Shown here: piece after piece, positions 25,239-34,196 of the stretch
How positions within the stretch are numbered: the first letter of the stretch is position 1
How the letters are laid out: the number at the start of each line of letters is the position of its first letter
Origin: Nocardioides sp.
Lineage (GTDB): Bacteria; Actinomycetota; Actinomycetes; Propionibacteriales; Nocardioidaceae
NCBI RefSeq assembly: GCF_030019515.1
Contig: NZ_JASEEQ010000007.1
Location: 1-64,000 of the forward strand
Direction of reading: 5' to 3'
DNA length: 64,000 nucleotides
Notes under the pieces: model-generated
Databases searched by the model: none
What the model saw: the letters and a program-made list of their open reading frames with translations, nothing else
Told to the model about the DNA's origin: nothing
Position numbers and translations under genes: made by a program

Positions 25239-26337
25239 TCGCTACGAACTGCGACTGCCCGCCCTCCGAATCCGCCAAGGTGCGCAGTTCATCTACACAT
25301 TCGGGGTAGACGGCAAGCGCATCCATGACTTCGCGACAGTCAGTCGCGTTCATCGAGATGACATCACTCTGCAGGGCTACCAACGTCCTGAGGTTCTCAG
25401 TCACATTAGGGCGATCCGGCGCTACCTCGAGTCAGATGGAGCCATGCTCCCCAATGCGGTCGTCGTTGCGTTCGACGAGAGCGTGAGTTTCGTCGAGTCC
25501 GTCGCGAGCAGTTCGGTCGAATACGTGTCCGCCGGAGAACTGGTCATTCCGATCGACGAGTCGTTGCCCGAAGATCAGAAGCCGGCCTGGCTGGTGGACG
25601 GGCAGCAGCGCAGCGCCGCGATCCGCGACGCCGACCTCGCGGAGTTCGGGATTGCCGCCGTTGGCTTCATTGCTCGCGGTGAGGCGGAGCAGCGCAGCCA
25701 GTTCATCCTCGTGAACAACACCAAGCCCCTCCCCAAGGGTCTGATCCACGAACTGCTGCCCGACACGATGGGTCACCTGCCGACGGCGTACGCCCGGAAG
25801 CAACTGCCCGCAGAGGTCATGGCTCGACTCAACTTCGGCAACCGAGCGGCCGGTGCGCCGTTCGCTGGACGCATCTCAACCCCGACGATGGCCGATGGTT
25901 ACATCAAGGACAACAGCGTCCTGAAGATGATTGAGAACAGCCTCTACGACGGCGCCCTCTATCAGTACCGCGATCCTGAAGACGGATCCGGCGACGTTGA
26001 TCAGATGGTCCTTCACCTGAACTACTTCTGGACCATCGTGCAACTTGCATTCCCAACTGCATGGGAGTTCCCTCCGACCAAGTCTCGCCTGACCCATGGC
26101 GCCGGCGTCCAGGCGATGGGCTACGTCATGGACGCACTGACCGACGGCGTCCCGACGGCGGAGTTCGCCGGCATGAACCTCGAGGCGACGATCGGCCGCC
26201 TTGGCGAACACTGCGCGTGGACGAGCGGCACCTGGGATTTCGGCGAAGAGCAAGTTCGTCGGTGGAACGGCATCCAGAACACTCCCAACGACGTCAAGGT
26301 GCTAACCAGTCACCTTCTCCGCGCGCTCAAAAGGTGA
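25231..26337 (+). CDS. dpdB: DpdB paralogue 2 (DGQHR/DndB-like)
   Basis: 368 residues from ATG 25231, which overlaps the dpdA stop by 8 bases and is preceded by AGGAG. It is a clear homologue of paralogue 1: VDGQQRSAAI (122-131), LVNNTKPLPKGLIHELLP, TKSRLTHGAGVQAMG and a C-terminal WNGIQNTPNDV. The copies are diverged rather than recently duplicated, so they may form a heteromer or recognise different sequences. Confidence 0.85.
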   Translation: MADRYELRLPALRIRQGAQFIYTFGVDGKRIHDFATVSRVHRDDITLQGYQRPEVLSHIRAIRRYLESDGAMLPNAVVVAFDESVSFVESVASSSVEYVSAGELVIPIDESLPEDQKPAWLVDGQQRSAAIRDADLAEFGIAAVGFIARGEAEQRSQFILVNNTKPLPKGLIHELLPDTMGHLPTAYARKQLPAEVMARLNFGNRAAGAPFAGRISTPTMADGYIKDNSVLKMIENSLYDGALYQYRDPEDGSGDVDQMVLHLNYFWTIVQLAFPTAWEFPPTKSRLTHGAGVQAMGYVMDALTDGVPTAEFAGMNLEATIGRLGEHCAWTSGTWDFGEEQVRRWNGIQNTPNDVKVLTSHLLRALKR

Positions 26338-26339
26338 CG

Positions 26340-26531
26340 TCAGTTCGCGGAGCGCAACTCTTCGAGCCCAGCCTCGACCACTCTCAGCATCGATGCGGCC
26401 CCGCACCCGTCCGGGTGACAGACCTTTCCGCGATCCGCATTGTCGATGATGAATCCGGTCGCGGCGTTAGCGGCGCGGCCGGTCGCGATGGCGATGAGGT
26501 CCGCCTTGCGGCTGTACTGGCGCCCGTCTCC
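26340..26531 (-). pseudogene. C-terminal remnant of a second DpdD
   Basis: On the minus strand about 62 residues match the end of the intact DpdD: KADLIAIATGRAANAATGF then ASMLRVVEAGLEEL, against ADIIVIATRRAAHAATGF and GSMLRVVESAILDW in DpdD. The frame is blocked upstream by a stop at 26532-26534. It lies directly downstream of dpdD, between it and dpdB2, and fills most of the convergent gap. Best read as the tail of an older dpdD left by recombination. Confidence 0.75.
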
Positions 26532-26564
26532 TCACGGGCTACTTTCTGCGGGCGGTGCGCTGAG

Positions 26565-28619
26565 TCAGATCGACCAATCGAGGATCGCAGACTCGACGAC
26601 TCGGAGCATCGAGCCCGACCCGGAGCCATCGGGAAATACGATCTTCGCATCAGGACGGGCGTTGTCAGAGATGAAGCCCGTTGCGGCATGAGCGGCCCGC
26701 CTTGTCGCGATGACGATGATGTCTGCCCCACGGGTCTGACCTTTGAGTGACTGATTGCCCACCTTCACCGCCGAAGCCGAGACACGCGCCCTCGGCCACT
26801 GCTCGTGGATGGCTGCCTGGACCCGAGCCAGGGTCCCCGTGTCCAGGCTGTACAACAGGATCTGCGGATCCAGTTCCGAGTTGCCGTCGGTCGCGCCGTC
26901 ATCCTCCGCTTCGGCAACCTGTACGGTCCAGTCGAAGTCCAGGCCGACGTCGCCGCCGACGAGAGATGCCAAGCGACGGAGGGAGATTGACAGCCGCCGC
27001 TTCTGCTCGTTGAGGGGGGCGAGAAGGGTGGTGACCAGGTCGCTGCGCCCAGTTCCGTCGACAGTCGGCCCGCACACGACGGCGTCCGCGATGTCGAGAA
27101 CCCGAGTGGCATTGGTGACGGCAACCCATTGCGGGGCGTAACTGCGGAGGTCGTCCAGCAGCTCGCGGTAGGCGGCCGATCCAGGTGCTCCGCGGAGGAA
27201 GATTTGAATCAAGGAACAGAGTGCGCCGAGGTCGCTCGGGGCGAATCGCTCGGCGAGCAGGTAGTGGCGGATCAACGCCATCGCCGTTGCTGACGCTGGG
27301 TTGTCCGGATCATCGGTGTCCAGGAACCAACTAACGCCGGCAAGCAGATCGTCGACAGCCAGTTCGGGGAGTCCGTCGACAACAGCCGCCAATTGTTCGT
27401 CGATCGAACAGGCAGGCGCCCATTCGTCGGCCGCCCCCGCATCGAGGCTGACCTGCTGTGGGGTCCCCAATTGTGCAACCCAGTCCAGCCATGATCCTGC
27501 GGCGGACGGAGGAGGTACGTCATCCTCCGAGGGATGAGGCTCGACCGGCTCCTCTGCTGGAGACTCGTACTGCCCGGCATCCGCTTCCTCGACCTCCGTG
27601 AGGACCGGCGTCAACGCTGGCGCAGGAGGAGGCACCGCCGTACCCGGTGCTGCCCCCAGAGCGGAAATCAGCGCACGAACGCTGGCAGCGACGCCAGAGT
27701 TCTCCTGGAGCGCAGCGGCCAGGAAGCGGTCCTGTCGCAGCAGCGCGACCAGCGCGCAGACAGTGGCGACGCCACCGTCCTGTGTGGCGTGCAGGGACGC
27801 GTCCACGAGCATGGCGATGTCCGGGTCGGAGTCGCGGATCAAGGTGATGGCCTCATCCACGCCCTCGGACTCCAACACCGGGACGACCCGGGCCCGAGCC
27901 CAGGCGGCGAGGACGGCCTCTCTGACCAGGCGCGGGGGTTCGGTGTAGATGAGTGTCGGCAAAGATCCGTGCGTCAACAGTTCGTGATCATGGCCGAGAT
28001 GCGCGAGGCGGCGGATCTGCAGGAAGGCGACATTCTCGTGCGAGATCCCGCCGAAACCTTCAATCTCTTTCAGCAACGTCAGCGATGTCTGAGCAGCGCC
28101 GGAGGCCAGTGCTACATCGAACTCGCGCAGCATCCGTCCGACAGGACGCGCTGCGGTCGGCGTTCGCAATGAGGCTGCACCGAGCGTGCTGACCAAACGC
28201 TGGAGTGCTTTGAAGGTCGGGCCTGCCGTTTGTTGCGTCGGCCGCAGCACGAACGTGGTCCCCGGACCCACAAGATCCAGGATCGCCCGTTCGATCCGGT
28301 CGGCCGGGTCGAGTCGCGCTACCCGGCCGTCGAAGGGACACCAGTGATGGGCGACGGACGCTTCGAGGAGTGAACGGACCCGCCCTGCATGGGCGGTGTC
28401 CCAACAGATCACGTAAAGGGTCGAGGGAAGCGCTATGAGATCGCGACGCGGCAGGATTACCGGGCACTCGCCACGCTTGATCAGGGCGGTTAGGAACGGC
28501 CCGATCGTGCTAACGATCTGGTTGTTCGGGTCGGCATTGGGCCAGATGCCGTTGGGCGGACCGAAGAACCGGGAGACGAACTCGTCGGGCGTCAGGTTCA
28601 CGACGACCCGCCGATCCAT
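26565..28619 (-). CDS. dpdD: DpdD
   Basis: 684 residues, last gene of the dpdE-to-D operon and overlapping dpdK by 22 bases. Mostly helical, with a Pro/acidic linker in the middle and a C-terminal domain ending IATRRAAHAATGFISDNA...SGSMLRVVESAI that looks like a small Rossmann unit. In Salmonella, DpdD is among the proteins tied to the restriction-like phenotype; its biochemistry is unknown. Named by position and overall resemblance. Confidence 0.75.
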   Translation of the reverse strand: MDRRVVVNLTPDEFVSRFFGPPNGIWPNADPNNQIVSTIGPFLTALIKRGECPVILPRRDLIALPSTLYVICWDTAHAGRVRSLLEASVAHHWCPFDGRVARLDPADRIERAILDLVGPGTTFVLRPTQQTAGPTFKALQRLVSTLGAASLRTPTAARPVGRMLREFDVALASGAAQTSLTLLKEIEGFGGISHENVAFLQIRRLAHLGHDHELLTHGSLPTLIYTEPPRLVREAVLAAWARARVVPVLESEGVDEAITLIRDSDPDIAMLVDASLHATQDGGVATVCALVALLRQDRFLAAALQENSGVAASVRALISALGAAPGTAVPPPAPALTPVLTEVEEADAGQYESPAEEPVEPHPSEDDVPPPSAAGSWLDWVAQLGTPQQVSLDAGAADEWAPACSIDEQLAAVVDGLPELAVDDLLAGVSWFLDTDDPDNPASATAMALIRHYLLAERFAPSDLGALCSLIQIFLRGAPGSAAYRELLDDLRSYAPQWVAVTNATRVLDIADAVVCGPTVDGTGRSDLVTTLLAPLNEQKRRLSISLRRLASLVGGDVGLDFDWTVQVAEAEDDGATDGNSELDPQILLYSLDTGTLARVQAAIHEQWPRARVSASAVKVGNQSLKGQTRGADIIVIATRRAAHAATGFISDNARPDAKIVFPDGSGSGSMLRVVESAILDWSI

Positions 28620-29119
28620 CGGGTCCGCAACTCGAGCCGCTGCCTGGCAGCCTCACCGGGGTCAACTTGGAAGTCGATGCTCTCCTCGTTGACTTGGACA
28701 CCATTCCAAGTGAAGTTCATCGAGCCCTTCATCAGCCAAGTCCAGCCGACCAGGAACTTCTCGTGCAGGTCTGGACTCGAGTAGACCTTCCACGAATCGG
28801 GGTCACCGACGCTCTCGAGTCGTTCGATGAAGCGCCGGTTGTGCTGCTCCTCGCGCAGCGCAACGTGGACGTGGGTCCCCCGTCGGCTGAGCGCACCGAG
28901 CACGTCCGTCAGCGTCAGACTGGAGCGGGCGTCAGTTCCGAGGACGGCGTCGAACTGCCTGTAGGCATTATCGATCACTACGAGGTCCGTGACCCAACCG
29001 CTGACCAACCAGAGTTCCTTGCTCGGTGAGCAGAACTCGGAGAGCAGCGCGGCCGTGAGGACGTCACTGATCGCGAGCCCGTTGCGCGGTCGGGTTCGAA
29101 CGGTGCGTGAGCCACTCAT
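28598..29119 (-). CDS. dpdK: DpdK, phospholipase D-like nuclease subunit
   Basis: 173 residues with one HKD half-site: H119-E-K121 then KGSMNF about 12 residues on, the HxK(x4)D/GSxN pattern of PLD-fold nucleases. A single motif implies dimerisation for an active site. It overlaps dpdJ (ATGA) and dpdD. In Dpd systems it is the likely DNA-cleaving component alongside the helicases. Confidence 0.85.
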   Translation of the reverse strand: MSGSRTVRTRPRNGLAISDVLTAALLSEFCSPSKELWLVSGWVTDLVVIDNAYRQFDAVLGTDARSSLTLTDVLGALSRRGTHVHVALREEQHNRRFIERLESVGDPDSWKVYSSPDLHEKFLVGWTWLMKGSMNFTWNGVQVNEESIDFQVDPGEAARQRLELRTRWIGGSS

Positions 29120-32100
29120 TGCAACTCCTCCGCCAGCGACAGGTGCGCTCGGACCAGGCCGTGCCGCTGGTTGATCGCCGTTACCCGGCCATAGACGCGA
29201 AGGCCGTTACGTTCCACCGGCGTGACCGTAGCGTCCCGCAGTGCCCCAGCGACCGTGGTGCGTTTGGGATACGGCGCCGTGAGGACGACGCGCCCGTTGC
29301 GCTCGACGGCCTCGACGTACCTCGCGTGCCAGTCCGGGTCGGTGACATCAACCTCCACCGTGCCGTCGCGCAGAGCCCGATCAAAGATCAGCCGTTCGAC
29401 CACGACGTCTCGCCGGTACGGGTGCCAGTGCTCGAGGAGTTGGGAGCGCGCGGACGGTCCGCGCAACCACAGCATCGAGAAGGCCATGTCGGCGGTAAGT
29501 GGGGCGATCGGAAAGCCGAACCTGCCCTCGTTGGCATGGAATGCCACCGCACGAGCATCGAACTCCAAGCCGAGTCGCTCCTCCTCGGTCACCCAGGCCC
29601 GCGCCAGTTTCGCGACCAACTGGTCGATTGCCGGCTTCGACCCGGGACGCAGCAGTCGGGCGGCAAAGGTTGACACGAGCAGGTGACTCGGAGGGCCGTC
29701 ATTCTCCGTCCACGCCTCGAGCAGTTGCTGGAGGGCGACGTCCATCGCGCCGATACCTTCGGCAGCCCGGAAGTCGTTCACGGTTGGCGCGAACGTCGAA
29801 TTCGGGTCGGCCAGGTCCTCGACGAGCCGGCGCATTGCGTCGTCGACGTCCTCCGCCTCCGTCGGCGAACAGGCACGCGCAACGGCGTCCCAGAACCGAC
29901 CCGGATTGAGCGCATAGTCACGGTGCAGCGACTCAAGCAGACCCAGCCCGCCGATGGAGGTCTCGGAGATGACCACTCGGAACCGGCGGTCGTCCTGGAT
30001 CTCGACATCGACCATCAGGTCGGCATCCTGGGCGTCGGGCACGCACTCCTGAACGGCAGTAAGAACAGCGCAGCCGAGGGTGTCGACCAAAACACGATCG
30101 AGGAGTTCGGAAGTCTGCACGGCGAGGTCGTCGGCGACGAACAGGAGACCGTGTTCCTCGATGACGGTACACACCAACGGCGTCGCGACCAGGTCTCGCA
30201 GGCCCGCCAGAACGCGACTCTCGTCGATCCCGCTCTCCTCTGTCCGGTAGAGGACGGCGAAGAACTCTTTGAGGTTGGCAGCCCAACGTCCGTTTGCAAG
30301 CGCCGCGGTGACGTCCGCCGACACTCCCCGATCGAGACCAAAGGACATGTACGCATGCATATACACCTCGGTGAGCCAGCCGAGTTGGAACCCGTTGGCC
30401 ACCTGCTCGAGCCGGGGGTCCTCAAGCACCCGCCGCCGGAACGCCAACGTCCGCCACGCAGCGGACGAGGGGAAGTCGCCGAGCCACTCTGCGGCGTCCT
30501 TGGGCAGTCGGCCGTCAAGGATCAGCCCGTCGACATCGAGTTCGAATCCGAGTGCGGCGGCCTGGCCACCATGGGCGTACCGCACCGAGAACGGCGTCCG
30601 GGTAGAAGCCTTGCCCCGCCGCTCCTGCAACTCACCGTCCGAGCCGATAGCCATACGCTGCACCCGCAGCGGCCCGCCCGTCACGTGCAGCGCGAATCCG
30701 CACCGATCTATGAGATCAGCCCAGGTCGAGGGCATCGGGATATCGACCTCGTGCAGTGCACTCTCGGCGTACTCGAACGCCGAGCGCCACACGGGTTGGG
30801 CGGACGAGCTATCGGCGACCTCCGGCGGCGGCCTCTCGAGCTTGAGCACCAGGGGCCGCACCACGACGAACTCCTCACTGCCTGCGGTCTTCCAGACTCC
30901 GAGGCCGTGCCCCTTCTCGACGATGTCCGTAAGGTCGAGGTCAGAGCCTGGCGCCGGAAGCCGCAGCCAGGTGCGGTGGCTGGCATGGCTGTAGCCGAAG
31001 CGTCGCCGGACCCGACCCGGAACCGCCTCGCGCAACGCCGCGCCGATCGCCATCGTCGCGCCCTCTTCGTCGTTTACCCGGAAGGGGAGCGCGAACCGAA
31101 CGTCGGGGGTGTTTAGCGAGTCGAACAACGTGTCCGTCATAAACTCGGGCAGCGGCTCGCGGCCCTCGGCCCCTGGATCGACGTCTCCGGCCAAAGGCGT
31201 CCAGTTCGACTCCAGCCGACGCAACGCGGTGGGGACGACGGAGAGCAGGAGCGAGCGCGGTTCTTCCCGGAGTGCTGCCTCAGCCTCATCGGCGGAGATC
31301 AGTAGGCTTCGCCGCAGGTGAGCCGCGAGCTCGCTCTGGAGTTCGGCGCTTCCGAGCAGGTTGCTCAGCAGGGCGGCTACTTCGGTGGACCGGTTGTGCG
31401 CGTTCCCCTTGTACGGCGGCCTCAGAGCCCATCGCCCGTCGACGTTCATTCGGCGGGCGATCCAGTCGATGAGTGCGTGCGTGGCCTGGATCTTGATCAC
31501 GAAGCGGTTGCCGACTGGGAGCGTGCGGGCGCCGATCTCGGGGTCGAGCAACTTCTCGTAGGTCTGGTAGGCGATCCGATCGCGGCCGTAGTCGGAGAGC
31601 ACCACCGCCGTGATCGGGCGCATCGCCAGCCGACGACCCGCTCGACCCCGCCGCTGCAGGAAGGACGCCATGTCGCGAGGTGCCTTGTGCTGAATAACCG
31701 CCCCGACTCTCGGGTCATTGAATCCGACCTCGAGAGACGATGTCGCCACGATTACGTCCGCCGCGGTATCGACACCGGCGTCTTGGGACGACGTCCGAGC
31801 GACTCTCAGTTTCCGGGTCATGCGCTTCAAGTGAGCCGGCAGATCCCACGACTGGCCCTCGCGGTAGCGAACTCCGGCCTGAGGACCGTTGGGCGAGCGC
31901 AGGTCGGCAAGGATCTGACCGCCCGCCAGCCCCCGCGGGTCCTCCCCCTCAGCGTCTCGCAGGTTGTCGTGCAGTCGGTTGATCACGTCGAGGTCATCGG
32001 TGAACGCGAAAGTGACCGAGCCATAGATTCCCGGTTGGTTGTCCAGCACCCGCCCCAGCAGCATCGCCGTTTGGATGGTCGTGGAGAGCAACGATGCGCC

Positions 32101-33510
32101 GGATACCGGGTCTCCGCGCAGCACAATCCCGTACTCGCGACTCGTGGGCAGCAGGTCGATCGTCGCAGGGGCGATCACCTCGACGTTGGCTCGCTCCACC
32201 CCGGTCAGGTTGGAGAAGAAGTCCCCGGCGTCACGCAGCGTCGCGGAGAGTCCGACCATCACAGGGCTCGGTGCTCCATGCTGTCGGTTGGCGTAGCGCC
32301 ATCGGCGGAGCATCAGCGCTACTTGGGCACCGTGAACACCGGAATAGGTGTGTACCTCGTCGAGCAGGACCAAGCGGGTGCCGTTCGAACCCTTCCAGCC
32401 AAGGACTCCTGCGAGGTTCGAGTCCGTCGACTGTTTGCTCAGCATCTCCGTGGTGGTGAAGAGGATGTCTGGCGGCCGGGTCTTTAGCGATTCCCGAGTC
32501 AGCGCGACAGTCCCCTCCGGTGTCTCCTTCCCGCACTTGGGGCAGACCAGTCGCTCGACGCCCTGCGCCCGGTCAGCGTCGGTCCACACCAGGTGACTGC
32601 CACAGGCGTCGTTCAGGCACGGAAAGTACGGAGCGACCCAACTCGCACCCTGTCGGGTCCACCCCCTATGCCCCTTGGTTTCCGAGAAGTCTTTTGCGCC
32701 GTATGGCGTGCCTCCGTACAGAAGTCCGATGCGACCGGTCCTGCTGCCCGCACCGCCGAGAGGACCGAGGTTTGTGATTACCCGCAAGGTCTCGCGAGCT
32801 TGATCGCTGAGGAGGGCATTGCGTGGGTAGAGCGCCAACGTGTGCGGACCTTTGCGACTAACGTCCATGTTGGCGGCGATATCGAGCAGTGCGGGTAGAT
32901 AGAACGCCCGGGTTTTGCCCGAACCGGTGCCGGCGGTGACGATGCGCCCGGCGGGATTCGGGTCCCGGAGGGCGGACAGGATCGAACGGGTCGCATGGAC
33001 CTGGAAACTGGCCGAGTCATCGCTGCCGACGATGCTGCGGGCCACAGTTGTCTGCGCCTCAGTCCAGCCGTCGAGTTGCTCCAGTTCGCCGATCAGCTCA
33101 TCGGGTGTGACAGAACGCGCGGGGTACCGCCGCGGAGAGACCCGGAGTCGGTAGTCAGCGACCAGTGCACTCGATTGCCTCCACCAGCCAGCCTTCGTCT
33201 GGTCCTTGGGTAGGAGTTGACGCAGGTTCCGCAGCAACCTAAGCGTCTCCGCCAGACGGGTCCGGTACTGGGGCTGGGTTTCGGGCAGTTTATGCAGCAG
33301 GCCAGCGTCGAGAAGGTGCTCGAGGTACTGGTCGTTGGAGAGCAACACCGCACCCCGGTCGGCGTCGAGGTCCAATTGCACCTCGATCGCGCTATCGACC
33401 TCGGCCGCGCTGAGGAAGCCGTCGACGACGCCCCAGGAGAGCAGGCGAAGTTCGAGGTCCTCAAGCCGACTCAGAAGGTCAGGTACGCCCGCCCAACGGT
33501 CCTGGGTCAT
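29116..33510 (-). CDS. dpdJ: DpdJ, large DEAD/DEAH-box helicase
   Basis: 1464 residues. SF2 helicase core with Walker A TAGTGSGKT (192-200), box II LLDEVHTYSG, SATLRD, ATSSLEVGFNDP, and QRRGRAGRR as motif VI. A Cys set between motifs I and II (CLNDACG...CPKCGK) probably binds zinc. Its long C-terminal part recalls the DUF1998-containing helicases of DISARM and related systems. It overlaps dpdI upstream (ATGA) and dpdK downstream. It likely translocates on unmodified DNA together with DpdK. Confidence 0.88.
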   Translation of the reverse strand: MTQDRWAGVPDLLSRLEDLELRLLSWGVVDGFLSAAEVDSAIEVQLDLDADRGAVLLSNDQYLEHLLDAGLLHKLPETQPQYRTRLAETLRLLRNLRQLLPKDQTKAGWWRQSSALVADYRLRVSPRRYPARSVTPDELIGELEQLDGWTEAQTTVARSIVGSDDSASFQVHATRSILSALRDPNPAGRIVTAGTGSGKTRAFYLPALLDIAANMDVSRKGPHTLALYPRNALLSDQARETLRVITNLGPLGGAGSRTGRIGLLYGGTPYGAKDFSETKGHRGWTRQGASWVAPYFPCLNDACGSHLVWTDADRAQGVERLVCPKCGKETPEGTVALTRESLKTRPPDILFTTTEMLSKQSTDSNLAGVLGWKGSNGTRLVLLDEVHTYSGVHGAQVALMLRRWRYANRQHGAPSPVMVGLSATLRDAGDFFSNLTGVERANVEVIAPATIDLLPTSREYGIVLRGDPVSGASLLSTTIQTAMLLGRVLDNQPGIYGSVTFAFTDDLDVINRLHDNLRDAEGEDPRGLAGGQILADLRSPNGPQAGVRYREGQSWDLPAHLKRMTRKLRVARTSSQDAGVDTAADVIVATSSLEVGFNDPRVGAVIQHKAPRDMASFLQRRGRAGRRLAMRPITAVVLSDYGRDRIAYQTYEKLLDPEIGARTLPVGNRFVIKIQATHALIDWIARRMNVDGRWALRPPYKGNAHNRSTEVAALLSNLLGSAELQSELAAHLRRSLLISADEAEAALREEPRSLLLSVVPTALRRLESNWTPLAGDVDPGAEGREPLPEFMTDTLFDSLNTPDVRFALPFRVNDEEGATMAIGAALREAVPGRVRRRFGYSHASHRTWLRLPAPGSDLDLTDIVEKGHGLGVWKTAGSEEFVVVRPLVLKLERPPPEVADSSSAQPVWRSAFEYAESALHEVDIPMPSTWADLIDRCGFALHVTGGPLRVQRMAIGSDGELQERRGKASTRTPFSVRYAHGGQAAALGFELDVDGLILDGRLPKDAAEWLGDFPSSAAWRTLAFRRRVLEDPRLEQVANGFQLGWLTEVYMHAYMSFGLDRGVSADVTAALANGRWAANLKEFFAVLYRTEESGIDESRVLAGLRDLVATPLVCTVIEEHGLLFVADDLAVQTSELLDRVLVDTLGCAVLTAVQECVPDAQDADLMVDVEIQDDRRFRVVISETSIGGLGLLESLHRDYALNPGRFWDAVARACSPTEAEDVDDAMRRLVEDLADPNSTFAPTVNDFRAAEGIGAMDVALQQLLEAWTENDGPPSHLLVSTFAARLLRPGSKPAIDQLVAKLARAWVTEEERLGLEFDARAVAFHANEGRFGFPIAPLTADMAFSMLWLRGPSARSQLLEHWHPYRRDVVVERLIFDRALRDGTVEVDVTDPDWHARYVEAVERNGRVVLTAPYPKRTTVAGALRDATVTPVERNGLRVYGRVTAINQRHGLVRAHLSLAEELQ

Positions 33511-34196
33511 GTGGTACTCAAGAAGATCTGTTCAGCGAGTGACGCATCGTTACGAATCAACGCCAACTCCTCGTCCGTGACCTCGGACAGCCGCAGTCGT
33601 CCCCCGTTTGAGTTGAACCGTGCGAGCAGGGCGTTGAGGTCCCCGGCATCCTCGACATCCGCGAGAATGTCTTTCACATGATCCAAACTCAGCTTGAAGA
33701 GCGTGATGTCGGACTTGTTCGGCGGTGCGACCGCGACCAACCTCAGCTTTCGTATCCGCTCCTTGGCCGACGCCTGACCCACCCCGAGGCGAGGCAGCAG
33801 TTCCTGCGGAAGCGACGCGATCTGAGCGTCGGCCCACCCCCGCCACGCGACTTTGTCGCTTTCGCTCATCTGGGACCGGAGACTGGCAGTGTCCCGGACC
33901 CGTGCGTTCAAGTACTGAGCCGTAGGCCGACCTTGAGACGCGACCCGTTCCCGGAGTGCAGTCGCCGGCTTGTCTAGTTCCGAGACTGCTTCGACTGGAA
34001 CTCCAGCTTTTCTCAGGGCGCGGTGCACGGCCAGGACACCCGCAAAACCTGTGAGTTCGGCGTCCAACTTGTTGAGCGCGGTCTGGGCTTGATTCTGATC
34101 CTGCGAGGCACCCTCATCGTCCCGCTTCGTTCGACCGATCGCCGCCAGTCGCTTGGCTCGTGACAGCAAAGTGCCGGTTGCTGCCGTGTCACTCAT
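33507..34196 (-). CDS. dpdI: DpdI-position protein
   Basis: 229 residues from ATG 34196, which overlaps the dpdH stop; the longer open frame is a shadow of dpdH. Helical and charged, without catalytic motifs (SKRAKRL-type basic stretch early, KERIRKLRLVAVAPP in the middle). It lies between dpdH and dpdJ, the place of dpdI, and is named on position. Probably a structural subunit of the restriction complex. Confidence 0.6.
   Translation of the reverse strand: MSDTAATGTLLSRAKRLAAIGRTKRDDEGASQDQNQAQTALNKLDAELTGFAGVLAVHRALRKAGVPVEAVSELDKPATALRERVASQGRPTAQYLNARVRDTASLRSQMSESDKVAWRGWADAQIASLPQELLPRLGVGQASAKERIRKLRLVAVAPPNKSDITLFKLSLDHVKDILADVEDAGDLNALLARFNSNGGRLRLSEVTDEELALIRNDASLAEQIFLSTT

Noticed and set aside
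22876..26337. DndB-like proteins suggesting phosphorothioate (Dnd) modification
   Set aside because: No DndA, C, D or E is present. The TGT-fold DpdA between them and the preQ0 genes show that this is Dpd.
29683..32487. Long plus-strand open frames opposite dpdJ
   Set aside because: Antisense shadows of a helicase with all its motifs; Arg/Val/Asp bias typical of complementary frames in GC-rich DNA.
28598..33510. Helicase plus PLD pair as a DISARM system
   Set aside because: No DISARM methyltransferase is present, and the pair sits inside a complete dpdE-to-D operon.
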